Shown: positions 9,956-19,441 of the stretch, one piece after another
Numbering within the stretch: position 1 is the stretch's first letter
Layout: every line of letters starts with the position of its first letter
Source: Syntrophomonadaceae bacterium
GTDB lineage: Bacteria; Bacillota; Dethiobacteria; DTU022
Assembly (NCBI GenBank): GCA_007119965.1
Contig: SKOR01000034.1
Location: 1 to 64,000, forward strand
Length of the DNA: 64,000 nt
Reading direction: 5' to 3'
Notes under the pieces: model-generated
Told to the model about the DNA's origin: nothing
What the model saw: the letters and a program-made list of their open reading frames with translations, nothing else
The model's database searches: none
Position numbers and translations under genes: made by a program

Positions 9956-10705
9956 TCATGTAGTGCATAGTTTCTGCTGCAGATCGCCAAGGGCAGAACT
10001 GATACTTTTCCTGATCACTACGACCGCCTTTGGATCATAATCAGTAGGTTGATTGTTAATAATCGCTAAATTCTTCGCCAACCGGGGCAAATCTGCTACG
10101 GGGTAAACAACCAGGCTGCTGCCCACCACCAGCATGAAATCACATTCCATCTGAAGCTTGTGCTGAAGTTCAAAAAAGAAGATCGGCATCGGATCGCCGA
10201 AAAGGACAACATCCGGCCTGAGCACACTGTAGCAATTATGGCAAACCGGAGGGATTCGTTTCAATTCTACCTGGTGGACCAACTCCTCAAAAGGATATTT
10301 CTTTTTGCAGCCAAGGCAATAACCGGTTCTCAAGTGGCCATGCACTTCCCAGACATTCTTTGAACCGGCTTTAATATGCAGTCCATCGATGTTCTGGGTT
10401 ACAACACCCTTTATATAGCCGCCGGCTTCGAGCTCAGCCAGCACACGATGCCCCTGGTTCGGCTCGGCACTGGATATTTTGGCAAACCGGCTAAACCCTG
10501 CTTCATAAAAAAGGCGGGGGTTGTTCTCGAGGACATCGACTGAAGAAACTGCTATCGGGTCAACTTTTTCCCACAACCCTGTTCCGGGAGAGCGAAAATC
10601 AGGGACTCCGCTGTCGGTGCTGATCCCGGCCCCGGTCAAAGCATATACATTTTCATGGGTCTCGATCAGTTCAGCCAGCTGCTCAATCTGTCCATTGTAT
10701 TCCAT
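9956..10705 (-). CDS. Sir2-family NAD-dependent protein deacylase
   Basis: ALTGAGISTDSGVPDFRSPGTGLW, TQNIDGLHIKAGSKNVWEVHG, Zn Cys pairs CLGC...CHNC. Confidence 0.94.
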   Translation of the reverse strand: MEYNGQIEQLAELIETHENVYALTGAGISTDSGVPDFRSPGTGLWEKVDPIAVSSVDVLENNPRLFYEAGFSRFAKISSAEPNQGHRVLAELEAGGYIKGVVTQNIDGLHIKAGSKNVWEVHGHLRTGYCLGCKKKYPFEELVHQVELKRIPPVCHNCYSVLRPDVVLFGDPMPIFFFELQHKLQMECDFMLVVGSSLVVYPVADLPRLAKNLAIINNQPTDYDPKAVVVIRKSISSALGDLQQKLCTT

Positions 10706-10750
10706 AAATAAACCTCCCTGATCAGCGGTTTAATCTGTTTTAAAATATCC

Positions 10751-11461
10751 TTACTCCTTTACCCCGCTGCCCAGGGGACAGCAAAGGGAACTTTCCGAAA
10801 GGTCCTGAAGCCCGGGTGTTCCAACATCAATAATATCGTAAAAATCATCCCATGGCGAGTGCCTGAAATTGTACCGGCGGCAATATTCCAGCAGCCTGTC
10901 CCGGGCGCAGACATGATCGCCCCAGGATGCGCCAAACCGATCATTGCTGCCGTCCCCGATATAGATTACAGGCCGGCCCTCTTTTTTCATGGTAACGACA
11001 TGAAATGCTTTACAGTTGCCGCAGACATTACAAATACTATGGGCATGAGGGGTCTTTACTTCCAGGACGCCGACCGGGTTTAACTCCGTATCGTTGCGGT
11101 AAATATGGCTGACGCGATCTAACAAACCGTGCCTGCTGAGAATCGGTTCGATATAAAAGCCAAAACCGTCGCTGGCAATAATAACAGGGCTGTCCTGTTT
11201 GCGGGCATGCTCAAGAAAATTTTCAAAACCGGGCCGGATTACTGCCCACTCGAAAGATTTTGATAAGAGTAAGTCCATATCAGGGGGTAGGAGCTGCGCA
11301 GTGCGCCTCAGCCATTCACGAATCGGGATTTCCTTTCGCCGGTATACATGGTCTATTTCCTCATACCCTTCACCAGCGAGGCCTACTGCCAATTCATAAG
11401 AGATATCTACTGTGGTTATTGTTCCGTCAAAGTCTACAAGGTATGCAGGGTTAAGTGTCAT
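10751..11461 (-). CDS. HAD phosphatase, MtnX-like
   Basis: YLVDFDGTITTVD, VIIASDGFGFYIEPIL, IYIGDGSNDRFGA. Confidence 0.75.
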   Translation of the reverse strand: MTLNPAYLVDFDGTITTVDISYELAVGLAGEGYEEIDHVYRRKEIPIREWLRRTAQLLPPDMDLLLSKSFEWAVIRPGFENFLEHARKQDSPVIIASDGFGFYIEPILSRHGLLDRVSHIYRNDTELNPVGVLEVKTPHAHSICNVCGNCKAFHVVTMKKEGRPVIYIGDGSNDRFGASWGDHVCARDRLLEYCRRYNFRHSPWDDFYDIIDVGTPGLQDLSESSLCCPLGSGVKE

Positions 11462-11486
11462 AACCGCCTCCGATTCCAAGCTGCAA

Positions 11487-12140
11487 TTAGAAATAATCTG
11501 CCACATCAAGCGGCTCCCGGGCCAGTTCCTGCGCCCCGCTTTCCAATAATTCTTCCGCTGTCCTGAATCCCCATAAAGCCCCCAGAGGGTAGAAGCCGCC
11601 TGCGACGGCGGTTTGCATGTCTGTGCCTGTGTCGCCCAGGTAGATTATATCCCGCGGGTTTAATTTTAAGGTTTTTGCAATCTGCAGGGCGCCATACGGA
11701 TCAGGTTTGCGGGGCATACCGGCCCTTATGCCGCAAATCCCGACAAAGGACCAACCGGGCAGCAGGGTTTCAACGGTCAGAAGAGCAAATTCATGAGGCT
11801 TATTAGAAAATATCGCCTTGGGAACCTGCTTATTTTCCAGATAGCTGAGCAATTCGGGCACGCCGGGGTAAGGCCCTGTATTCTCAGCCCACCGGCGGCC
11901 GTATTCTTCTTTTACTTCCTGCACCACAGTTTCCAACTCTGCTTCTCCGGCAAAAAACCCTGCCGGGAAAGCCCGCTGAACCAGGATATCAATGCCGTCA
12001 CCGACAAAATAGCGGTAGGCATCCACATTATGTTCGCCAAACCCTTTTTGCCGGAGGACGGTATTAACTGACAGGGTTAAATCCTGCAGGGTATCAAGTA
12101 ATGTACCGTCGAGATCAAAAATAATTGCTTTATAATTCAC
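11487..12140 (-). CDS. HAD-family hydrolase, phosphoglycolate phosphatase-like
   Basis: IFDLDGTLLDTLQDL, AIFSNKPHEFA, IIYLGDTGTDMQTAVAGG. Confidence 0.85.
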   Translation of the reverse strand: MNYKAIIFDLDGTLLDTLQDLTLSVNTVLRQKGFGEHNVDAYRYFVGDGIDILVQRAFPAGFFAGEAELETVVQEVKEEYGRRWAENTGPYPGVPELLSYLENKQVPKAIFSNKPHEFALLTVETLLPGWSFVGICGIRAGMPRKPDPYGALQIAKTLKLNPRDIIYLGDTGTDMQTAVAGGFYPLGALWGFRTAEELLESGAQELAREPLDVADYF

Positions 12141-12161
12141 AAACTACTCTCCTTCCGGGAG

Positions 12162-13619
12162 TTAGCTCGTTTTGGTCCAGCGTCCAACCAGGGGCAGCAC
12201 CGATTCCGGAAAGTAGCGCCTGAAAATACGGTAGTAATAGAGCTCTTCCTTATTTCTTACCGGTACCGTAGCTTCCCCTGATTCCCTGGCATATTCTTCA
12301 TCGCTGATCTCTTCTTCTGCTATGGCAGTCAGCATATCCGAAGATCCGGAACCCTGGTCGAACTGCTGTTTCTCGCGCCAGGCCACCTTGGAACCTAATT
12401 CCGGCACAAATGCGCGTCTGAGGATCCACTTGTCAACCGGTTCATCTTCTTCCCGATCATGCAGCTTCCAGTCAAGGGGGAACTGCTGTACCAGGTCGAG
12501 CAGGGCCGGTTTAAGGAAAGGCACCCGGCAGTCAAGCCCGTGCGCGGAATTCATCCTGTCTACCCTCTGCAGGCCTGTTTTGCTTAAGTTCCTGAGAAAC
12601 CCTTCAATTTCATCAGTAATTTCCTGTTCAGAATCAAGCGTCTTTAAGTAACTGTACCCGGCAAAAATTTCGTCGGCCCCTTCACCTGTCAGCATTATTT
12701 TTCGGCCATCCTTCGCCGCAAAGCGGGCGGCAATATAGTTGGGAATTGATGAACGCACGTAAGCACAATCAAATGATTCAAGATGGAAAATAACCTTGGG
12801 CAGAACCCTGCGCATTTCATCGAGCTCATAAGTGTAGATGTGATGCCTGGCACCAATACGTTCGGCTACAATTTTGGCATATTCAATATCCTGGCTGCCC
12901 TCTACCCCGACAGTGTAAACATCGATCGGCTCAGATGAAATTTCGGAAGCCAGGGCGGCAACAACGCTGCTGTCAAGGCCTCCACTGAGATAAAAACCGA
13001 CATCCTGTTCGCCTTTAATGCGCTCTTCCACGGCAAGGTAAAGCAGGTGGCGCATTTTTTCTTCGGCTTCTTCCAGGGTCAGTTCCTTGTTCTCTTTAAT
13101 ACGGGGCACCTTGTAGTACCTGGTCCAACCATTCTTGTCGTCCAGGTAGCTGCCCGGGGGGGCTTCCTTAATCGGAACATCAAGATCGATCAGCGCTTTT
13201 ATTTCAGGAGCAATATAGAGGGTCCCATCTTTTTTTGCATAGTAAAGCGGTTTTACCCCGAACGGGTCCCTGGCTACCACGTGACTGCCTTCGTTATCAA
13301 AATAAGCGATGGCAAACTCGCCTTCAATGCTCTCAAAACAGGAAAGGCCTTCCTTATCAAACATATCGCAGAACCTGGTTTCGCCTTCACCGCCCTGCAA
13401 TACGGTCCCTTCCTCTTCAGAAAACACCATGTAACCGTCCAACGCTGCAGATAAATCACTTTCTTCTCCGGGTTCAGAACTGCTTAATACTGCCAAACCA
13501 TAGCCATCTTCATCGGCCTGCAGCCCTTTGCAAGTCCCCCTGAATTTAACGCTTTCTATAAGCGGTTCCATATCTGACCCTTCGCTCTTTTTGCCGAAAA
13601 TGGCAACTAAACCGGACAT
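12162..13619 (-). CDS. Asparagine synthetase (AsnB-like) with variant glutaminase N-terminus (Ser2)
   Basis: SGGLDSSVVAAL PP-loop, LTGEGADEIFAGYSYL, GLDCRVPFLKPALLD. The supported start gives MSGLVAIFGKK (GGAG RBS 9 nt upstream). Confidence 0.85.
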   Translation of the reverse strand: MSGLVAIFGKKSEGSDMEPLIESVKFRGTCKGLQADEDGYGLAVLSSSEPGEESDLSAALDGYMVFSEEEGTVLQGGEGETRFCDMFDKEGLSCFESIEGEFAIAYFDNEGSHVVARDPFGVKPLYYAKKDGTLYIAPEIKALIDLDVPIKEAPPGSYLDDKNGWTRYYKVPRIKENKELTLEEAEEKMRHLLYLAVEERIKGEQDVGFYLSGGLDSSVVAALASEISSEPIDVYTVGVEGSQDIEYAKIVAERIGARHHIYTYELDEMRRVLPKVIFHLESFDCAYVRSSIPNYIAARFAAKDGRKIMLTGEGADEIFAGYSYLKTLDSEQEITDEIEGFLRNLSKTGLQRVDRMNSAHGLDCRVPFLKPALLDLVQQFPLDWKLHDREEDEPVDKWILRRAFVPELGSKVAWREKQQFDQGSGSSDMLTAIAEEEISDEEYARESGEATVPVRNKEELYYYRIFRRYFPESVLPLVGRWTKTS

Positions 13620-14010
13620 CAAAGTCAACTCCTGTATTTTTTTTGTCTCCTCATTTGCCTGGGAAACTATATTAGTATTATAGCATATTTGGGGGGACGT
13701 GTAAAAACGCTGCAGCGGGCCAGGGCCCATTTTAGAGGTTTTTCAGCTCATCAGGTAAGCTTCCGGATTAACCGATCCGGGCAGGCCGGAAAATATAACC
13801 GGAAGCATTAAGCCAGGGTGGAAGGCGGTTTTTTAAAAGAAGGAACGGCTTCGCTTACAGCGCCCTGAAGATCCTGATTCCTTTGGAGACGCGAGCAGAT
13901 GCAAAAGTGCCTTTTTGTCATGACTGAATTTATAAGCTGATCAGATAAAACAATATTACCCTTATGATCAGTTTTTGCTCACAATTATCTCCTGAAGAAC
14001 GGGCCGGCAG

Positions 14011-14664
14011 CTATTCTTCCGGCTCCTTATAATAAAGTGCACCGACAGGGCAAACATCGACACACACGGTGCACTCTTTGCAGATTGACTCGGCAAGGGG
14101 AAGATCCTGAAAGGTGGTTACTACCCGGTTGATACCCCGCTTGGCAAACCCGATCACCCCGATTTTATTTTCCCTGCGGTCAGCCCAGACACACTGGCCG
14201 CAGAGCACGCAGCGACTGCGGTTAAAAGCGAATTCTTCAGGGCTGTCATCAGTTTCATAATTCCTGGCCACCGGCGTAAATCTTTTCTGGCGCAGCTTGA
14301 GGCCCCGTTCTTTTGCTATTGTTTGCAGGGCACAGTTACGGTTGGCGGGACACTCGCGGCATTTCAGGTCGTGGTCGGAAAGGAGCAGTTCAAAAGCGGT
14401 TTTAACCAGGCGGTCCACACGGGAGCTCCTGGTTTTTACAACCATGCCGTCTTCAACCGTTTTAGTGCAGGATGTAACAGGGTTGGGCACACCTTCTATT
14501 TCAACAAAGCAGAGCCGACAGGATGCATTGGGTCTTTTTTCCGCCTCGATCGCGCAGAGGTGGGGGATAAATATATCATTTTCCAGGGCAGCCCAGAGCA
14601 GTTTTTGGCCGGGGCGGGCTTTTACTTCACGATCATCTATGGTGATTTTTACGTGTTCGTTCAT
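14011..14664 (-). CDS. NuoG/HydA N-terminal-like Fe-S protein ([2Fe-2S] plus ferredoxin domain), no H-cluster domain
   Basis: [2Fe-2S] Cys pattern (CAIEAEKRPNASCRLCFVEIEG), HDLKCRECPANRNC, CVLCGQCVWAD..., CKECTVCVDVCPVGAL. Confidence 0.85.
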   Translation of the reverse strand: MNEHVKITIDDREVKARPGQKLLWAALENDIFIPHLCAIEAEKRPNASCRLCFVEIEGVPNPVTSCTKTVEDGMVVKTRSSRVDRLVKTAFELLLSDHDLKCRECPANRNCALQTIAKERGLKLRQKRFTPVARNYETDDSPEEFAFNRSRCVLCGQCVWADRRENKIGVIGFAKRGINRVVTTFQDLPLAESICKECTVCVDVCPVGALYYKEPEE

Positions 14665-16571
14665 TTTGCTTTTTTCTCCTTTTCAGGCGGCAGTACAGGC
14701 GGCGAAAGTTTTACTATCGCGTTGTATTCAGGCGGGCAGGCCTTCAGGCAGTTGTCGCACTTAACGCATTTTTCCTGGTCTATTTCTTTTAGCCCGTCAT
14801 CCCTGGTGAATATCGCTTCAGTAGGACAGCTTCCCACGCATACATTACAGAGTTTACTGCACTTGGGAGGCTCGATATAGTAAAGGATTAAATCGCGGCA
14901 GACCAGGGCCGGGCAGCGCCCTTCTTCAAGATGAGCCTTATATTCTTCATAGAAATACTCCAGGGTGGTTAAGACAGGGTTAGGAGCTGTCTTACCGAGG
15001 TTGCAGAGCGAGCCGTCGCGAACATCTTCGGCCAGTTCTTTTAAGAGGCCGAGAGTTTCAGCATCACCCTCACCCCTTGTTATGTCATTCAGGATATCGA
15101 GCATATGCTTCGTGCCCAGGCGGCAGAAAGTACACTTGCCGCACGACTCATGCTGGGTAAATTCTAAAAAGTAGCGGGCTACGGCTGCCATGCAATCATC
15201 TTCATCCATCACAACCAGGCCCCCCGACCCCATAATCGCCCCTGCGTCATGGAGGGAATCGAAGTCGATCGGGACATCAAGCGCCGATTCAGGCAGGCAG
15301 CCGCCGGAAGGTCCGCCGATTTGAACTGCCTTGAACTCCTTATCGTTCGGCAAACCGTCGCCTACATCGTAGATTAACTGGCGCAGGGTTGTGCCCATGG
15401 GCACTTCCACCAGGCCTGTATTGGTTACTTTGCCAACCAGTGAAAAAACCGCTGTGCCGGGGCTCTCTTCGGTGCCGATCCCCTTGAACCAGTCAGCGCC
15501 CCGGTTGATGATGAAGGGCACGTAGGCAAAAGTTTTGACGTTGTTCAGGATTGTCGGTTTGCCGCGAAAACCCTGGCTGGCCAGACGCGGCGGCCTGCTC
15601 TCGGGCATACCCATTTTCCCCTCCATCGAGTTAACCAGGGCTGTCGCTTCCCCACAGACAAAAGCTCCCGAACCCTGGAAGATCTCGAGATCGAAATCGA
15701 ACTCAGAACCAAGAATCGAATTGCCAAGCAGGCCTTTAGCCCGGGCCTGATCGATTGCTTCCTGGACGTGCCCGACAGCCCGCGGGTATTCAGCCCGAAT
15801 GTAAAGGTAGCCTTTTTGAGCTCCAATAGCGTAAGCACAGAGGATCATCCCTTCGATAACCAGGTGGGGATCCGATTCTAATATACTGCGGTCCATAAAA
15901 GCCCCGGGGTCTCCTTCATCAGCGTTGCAGATCACATACTTTTCCTCTGCGCCGCCATTCATACAGGCCTCCCATTTAATCCCGGCGGGGAACCCGGCCC
16001 CGCCCCGGCCCCTCAGGTTAGCCGCCTTTACCTCTTCTAAAACCTGGTGCGGTTCGCCGGTTAACGCTTTTGCCATTGCGCTGTAGCCGTCACGGGCTAT
16101 GTAGCCTTTTATATCCCTGGCATCGATATACCCGCATTTTTCAAGAATCAGTTTTTTCTCGTACACACCTCGCGGAAAATCCTCGAAGGTCGGGAAGACG
16201 TCATTGCGCTCCAGGGCAGCCAGGGCATACTCGTATGAAGGGTCATCCCCATCCAGGAAGTCTTCCACCAGGCGATGAACCAGGCCGTCATCGAGGTAGC
16301 CGTAACAGACGGGCGGGTAACCGGGCTTGGCTATAACCGCCAGCGGCTCGGCGTAGCAATGGCCCATGCAGCCAACTTCTATAACATCAACATCAAGACT
16401 TTTTTCCTTAATTTCGCGGTTAAAATCCTCTTTTATCTTCAGGGCCCCGGCTGATACACCGCAGGTAGCCGTTCCAACCAGCACCCGGGCCCTGTTTTCT
16501 TTCGACTCAATCTCTGCCCTGGCTTCTTTAAGCATTTTATTGTATAGTTCCAACGGGTTTGAACCGCTCAC
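14661..16571 (-). CDS. NuoF/HydB-like NADH-binding flavin Fe-S subunit
   Basis: LRGRGGAGFPAGIKWEA, CNADEGDPGAFMDRSILE, GSGAFVCGEATALVNSMEGKMGMPE, ESCGKCTFCRLGT, C-terminal 2x[4Fe-4S]. Confidence 0.93.
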   Translation of the reverse strand: MSGSNPLELYNKMLKEARAEIESKENRARVLVGTATCGVSAGALKIKEDFNREIKEKSLDVDVIEVGCMGHCYAEPLAVIAKPGYPPVCYGYLDDGLVHRLVEDFLDGDDPSYEYALAALERNDVFPTFEDFPRGVYEKKLILEKCGYIDARDIKGYIARDGYSAMAKALTGEPHQVLEEVKAANLRGRGGAGFPAGIKWEACMNGGAEEKYVICNADEGDPGAFMDRSILESDPHLVIEGMILCAYAIGAQKGYLYIRAEYPRAVGHVQEAIDQARAKGLLGNSILGSEFDFDLEIFQGSGAFVCGEATALVNSMEGKMGMPESRPPRLASQGFRGKPTILNNVKTFAYVPFIINRGADWFKGIGTEESPGTAVFSLVGKVTNTGLVEVPMGTTLRQLIYDVGDGLPNDKEFKAVQIGGPSGGCLPESALDVPIDFDSLHDAGAIMGSGGLVVMDEDDCMAAVARYFLEFTQHESCGKCTFCRLGTKHMLDILNDITRGEGDAETLGLLKELAEDVRDGSLCNLGKTAPNPVLTTLEYFYEEYKAHLEEGRCPALVCRDLILYYIEPPKCSKLCNVCVGSCPTEAIFTRDDGLKEIDQEKCVKCDNCLKACPPEYNAIVKLSPPVLPPEKEKKAK

Positions 16572-17107
16572 TTTTGCTCACCTTCTTCTTTTTCCGCATC
16601 CCGGCTTTCTTTGGCTTTGCCGCTTTCACCTTCCAGGGCAAGCATAATTCCATCTACCCTGGTCGGCGTTACCTTGCCTTCCACTTCATTATCTACCACT
16701 ACGACCGGGGCCATGGTACAGCAGCCGACACAGGCTACCCGTTCCAGGCTGTAGCGGCGGTCGGGGCTGGTCTCGCCCTCCCTGATTTCCATCCGCCGTT
16801 CGAAAGACTCCAGGGTAATATCCCCGCCAACCATATAGCAGGCTGTCCCTAGGCAGACTTTTACCTGGTGATCCCCCGGGGGGTTGAGACGAAACTGGTT
16901 ATAGAACGTAGCCAGGCCGTACACATCTGCACCCGACACACCTGTACCTTCAGCAATTTTTTCCATGGCCAGGGCGGGGAGGTAACCCAGCTTAGCCTGG
17001 ACTTTCTGTAAAATGGGAATCAAGTCTTCGCTTTTCTTAGAACTTTCAATGAGGACTTCTTTAACACAGTCAAGGATTTGTTCCTTTTCACCTTCCAGCA
17101 GCTGCAA
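16568..17107 (-). CDS. NuoE/HydC-like [2Fe-2S] subunit
   Basis: LPALAMEKIAEGTGVSGADVYGLATFYNQFRLNPPG...VCLGTACYMVGG...CVGCC. Confidence 0.92.
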   Translation of the reverse strand: MQLLEGEKEQILDCVKEVLIESSKKSEDLIPILQKVQAKLGYLPALAMEKIAEGTGVSGADVYGLATFYNQFRLNPPGDHQVKVCLGTACYMVGGDITLESFERRMEIREGETSPDRRYSLERVACVGCCTMAPVVVVDNEVEGKVTPTRVDGIMLALEGESGKAKESRDAEKEEGEQK

Positions 17108-17309
17108 CGACTACATCTCCTTCGCGATCAGCATTTCAGTCCAACGTTAATAATTATAACCTTTTTTATTTTTTTTTGCACCTTCCATCCCCCGGCAGAA
17201 AGGTTATGAACTACCGGGTTACCCGCACCCTATTATTGCACACCGCAGTGCAATAATTTCGGGCAAAGTTCTGGCCGGGGGCAAGGCGGAAACGGCCGGG
17301 GCCCTGCTG

Positions 17310-18116
17310 TTAGAGAAAGAAGTAAAGGGTAATGGCAAGAATAAAGAGGTAGACGGCAAAATAAACCAGCCTGCCTTTTTTCAGGAAGTCGATCAGCCAG
17401 GCGATTCCAAGCCAGGAAAAAACAAAGGTGGTTATAAATGAAACTGCCAGCGGCCCCCAACCGAGCCCGGCAAAAAACCCCCCCCCGATGTCGCCGATCG
17501 CAAGCACGGATGAGCCGAGGATAACCGGAATGGCCAGGATGAAAGAGTAGCGGACCGCCGTGTCGCGGGATAACCCGGCAAACAGGGCGACAATCAGGGT
17601 TGAGCCGGAGCGGGAAACACCCGGTAAAATTGCTATGCTCTGGCCGAGCCCGACGATTATTGCATCCCTCAGGGTCATTTCCTTTTCGGTCCGGCTGCCG
17701 TAACGATGAAACCTTTCAATTATTACCAGGAATACCCCTGTAAGCGCCAGGGCGCCTGCCATGAAGGCCGGGGACTTCATCACATCGGCAACTACGTTTT
17801 TCAAAGCGACTCCGAGTACACCGGTAATGATCGTTGCCACGATAATATAGATACCGAAACGGAAACTGACCAGGTTCTCTGCCGACCGATCTGTGCGGTA
17901 GGCAAAAAACCCGCTGATAATTACGGCCAGATCTCTGCGGAAATAGACGGCTACTGCAAGGATCGAAGCCAAATGTAAAAATATTTCAAAGGAAAGACCG
18001 GGAAAATCATAGCCCAGCAGTAGTTCAGTAATAATGATATGCGCAGTACTGGAAATCGGCAGGAATTCGGAAATACCCTGCACTATGCCGAAAAGTATGG
18101 CTTCTGGATAGGTCAT
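17310..18116 (-). CDS. uppP: Undecaprenyl-diphosphatase (UppP/BacA)
   Basis: GIVQGISEFLPISSTAHIII, LPGVSRSGSTLIVALFAGLSR. Confidence 0.94.
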   Translation of the reverse strand: MTYPEAILFGIVQGISEFLPISSTAHIIITELLLGYDFPGLSFEIFLHLASILAVAVYFRRDLAVIISGFFAYRTDRSAENLVSFRFGIYIIVATIITGVLGVALKNVVADVMKSPAFMAGALALTGVFLVIIERFHRYGSRTEKEMTLRDAIIVGLGQSIAILPGVSRSGSTLIVALFAGLSRDTAVRYSFILAIPVILGSSVLAIGDIGGGFFAGLGWGPLAVSFITTFVFSWLGIAWLIDFLKKGRLVYFAVYLFILAITLYFFL

Positions 18117-18325
18117 AGTTACTCCTTCGGGGCCTGAGAAATGCTGTGCTGCAGTTTAAGAAAAGGCCGCATGGTTTGATTTTACTGCAATCCCGTCTCA
18201 CAATCACTTCAGGCTTCTGTAAGTATAACTGTAATAGGATCTGCTTAGCTAACCTGCAGGTCTCCGGCCAGGAGCGAAACAGTTACTTGTCTTTCCTCCG
18301 CAGGCAGTGGAAACGGTTGCCCGGC

Positions 18326-19441
18326 TCAGGCAACCCGGTAAATCAGCTCTTCCCTGTAGCCGGTTACAATTTTGATATAACCGCGGAGAGCCCGGTTTAC
18401 TTCTTCATCACCGGTATCGACCAGCAGGTGTCCGTAATCGAGAGAAAGCACTTTTTCGCTGGTTGCGGCAACGATAATATTTTCTTTGCCCACCTCGTTG
18501 ATTACAGCAGCGCTAATCTGCTGGTTACCGCGGCCGAAGATATAACCCTGGCCGCCGATTACGGTGACGATAATTTTAGCCTTCCGTCCCTTGATCAGTT
18601 TGATAATCTGCTGTTCGTTGGCATCGGCAGCGAGCAGTTTGCCGTTCAAAACAAGATCAACCCCGAGAAGCGTGTTTTCAAGCCCTAACTTTTTCATAAC
18701 CGGACCGGTTGTCGAACCCGGCCCTACTATATAGACGACATCCTGCTCCATATTTTCGACAACCTGTTCGGCTATTGCTTCGAGGACAGATTCTTCGGAG
18801 CCTGCCCCGCCGATCTTCAGGTGCTGCATCAGGTCTCCCGCACAGGGGACCTGCAGGTAACCATACAGGCGGGCAGAAAGACGCCCTTCGCGAAAAGCTT
18901 CTTCGTCGATATCCATTACCTCGGCCCTGCGCAGGGGCAGGCTGCCTTCCTGAAGAAAGAGGCGGGCTAGTTCGCCCGCGTTGCGCGGCGTAGTTGCATA
19001 GACGGCCGAGTGGATCTTCACCCCTGCGGGGATGCCGATTACCGGGATAGTCTTTTTATCTTCAAGCACATGGTAGATATTTCGCGCAGTGCCATCGCCG
19101 CCGGCAAAAAGAATCAGGTCAACTCCCATGCCGGACATCTGCCGGGCGGCCTCTTCAGTGTCTTCAGCCGTACTCGGTATGCTGATCCCATCGACCAGGT
19201 GCGGCTCAAAGCCGCACCTGCGGGCTATATCTTCGCCCATCTCCCCGGGACAGGTTACCAATGTCAACTCTTCTTTAAGCGCGGCCAGTACCTTTAGGGC
19301 GTGAGCTGCTTTATCCGCCGACTCCGGGCGGGCGCCCAAAGACCTCGCTTTTTCAATAATTTCCGGGCCGTCGGTCCCTTTAAGGCCAACCTTTCCACCC
19401 ATCCCGGCCACGGGGTTGACAATCAACCCTAATTTTTTCAT
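18326..19441 (-). CDS. ATP-NAD kinase family protein, AcoX-like
   Basis: LGLIVNPVAGMGGKVGLKGTDG, LILFAGGDGTARNIY, GIPAGVKIHSAVYATTPRNAG. Confidence 0.85.
   Translation of the reverse strand: MKKLGLIVNPVAGMGGKVGLKGTDGPEIIEKARSLGARPESADKAAHALKVLAALKEELTLVTCPGEMGEDIARRCGFEPHLVDGISIPSTAEDTEEAARQMSGMGVDLILFAGGDGTARNIYHVLEDKKTIPVIGIPAGVKIHSAVYATTPRNAGELARLFLQEGSLPLRRAEVMDIDEEAFREGRLSARLYGYLQVPCAGDLMQHLKIGGAGSEESVLEAIAEQVVENMEQDVVYIVGPGSTTGPVMKKLGLENTLLGVDLVLNGKLLAADANEQQIIKLIKGRKAKIIVTVIGGQGYIFGRGNQQISAAVINEVGKENIIVAATSEKVLSLDYGHLLVDTGDEEVNRALRGYIKIVTGYREELIYRVA

Noticed and set aside
13921-13980. CTGATCA...TGATCAG inverted repeat downstream of the NuoG-like gene
   Set aside because: Only 7-bp arms and weak; not enough to call a terminator or operator.
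14297-14880. Plus-strand ORFs of 155 and 185 aa antisense to the Fe-S subunits
   Set aside because: Shadow frames over genes with dense Fe-S cysteine motifs.
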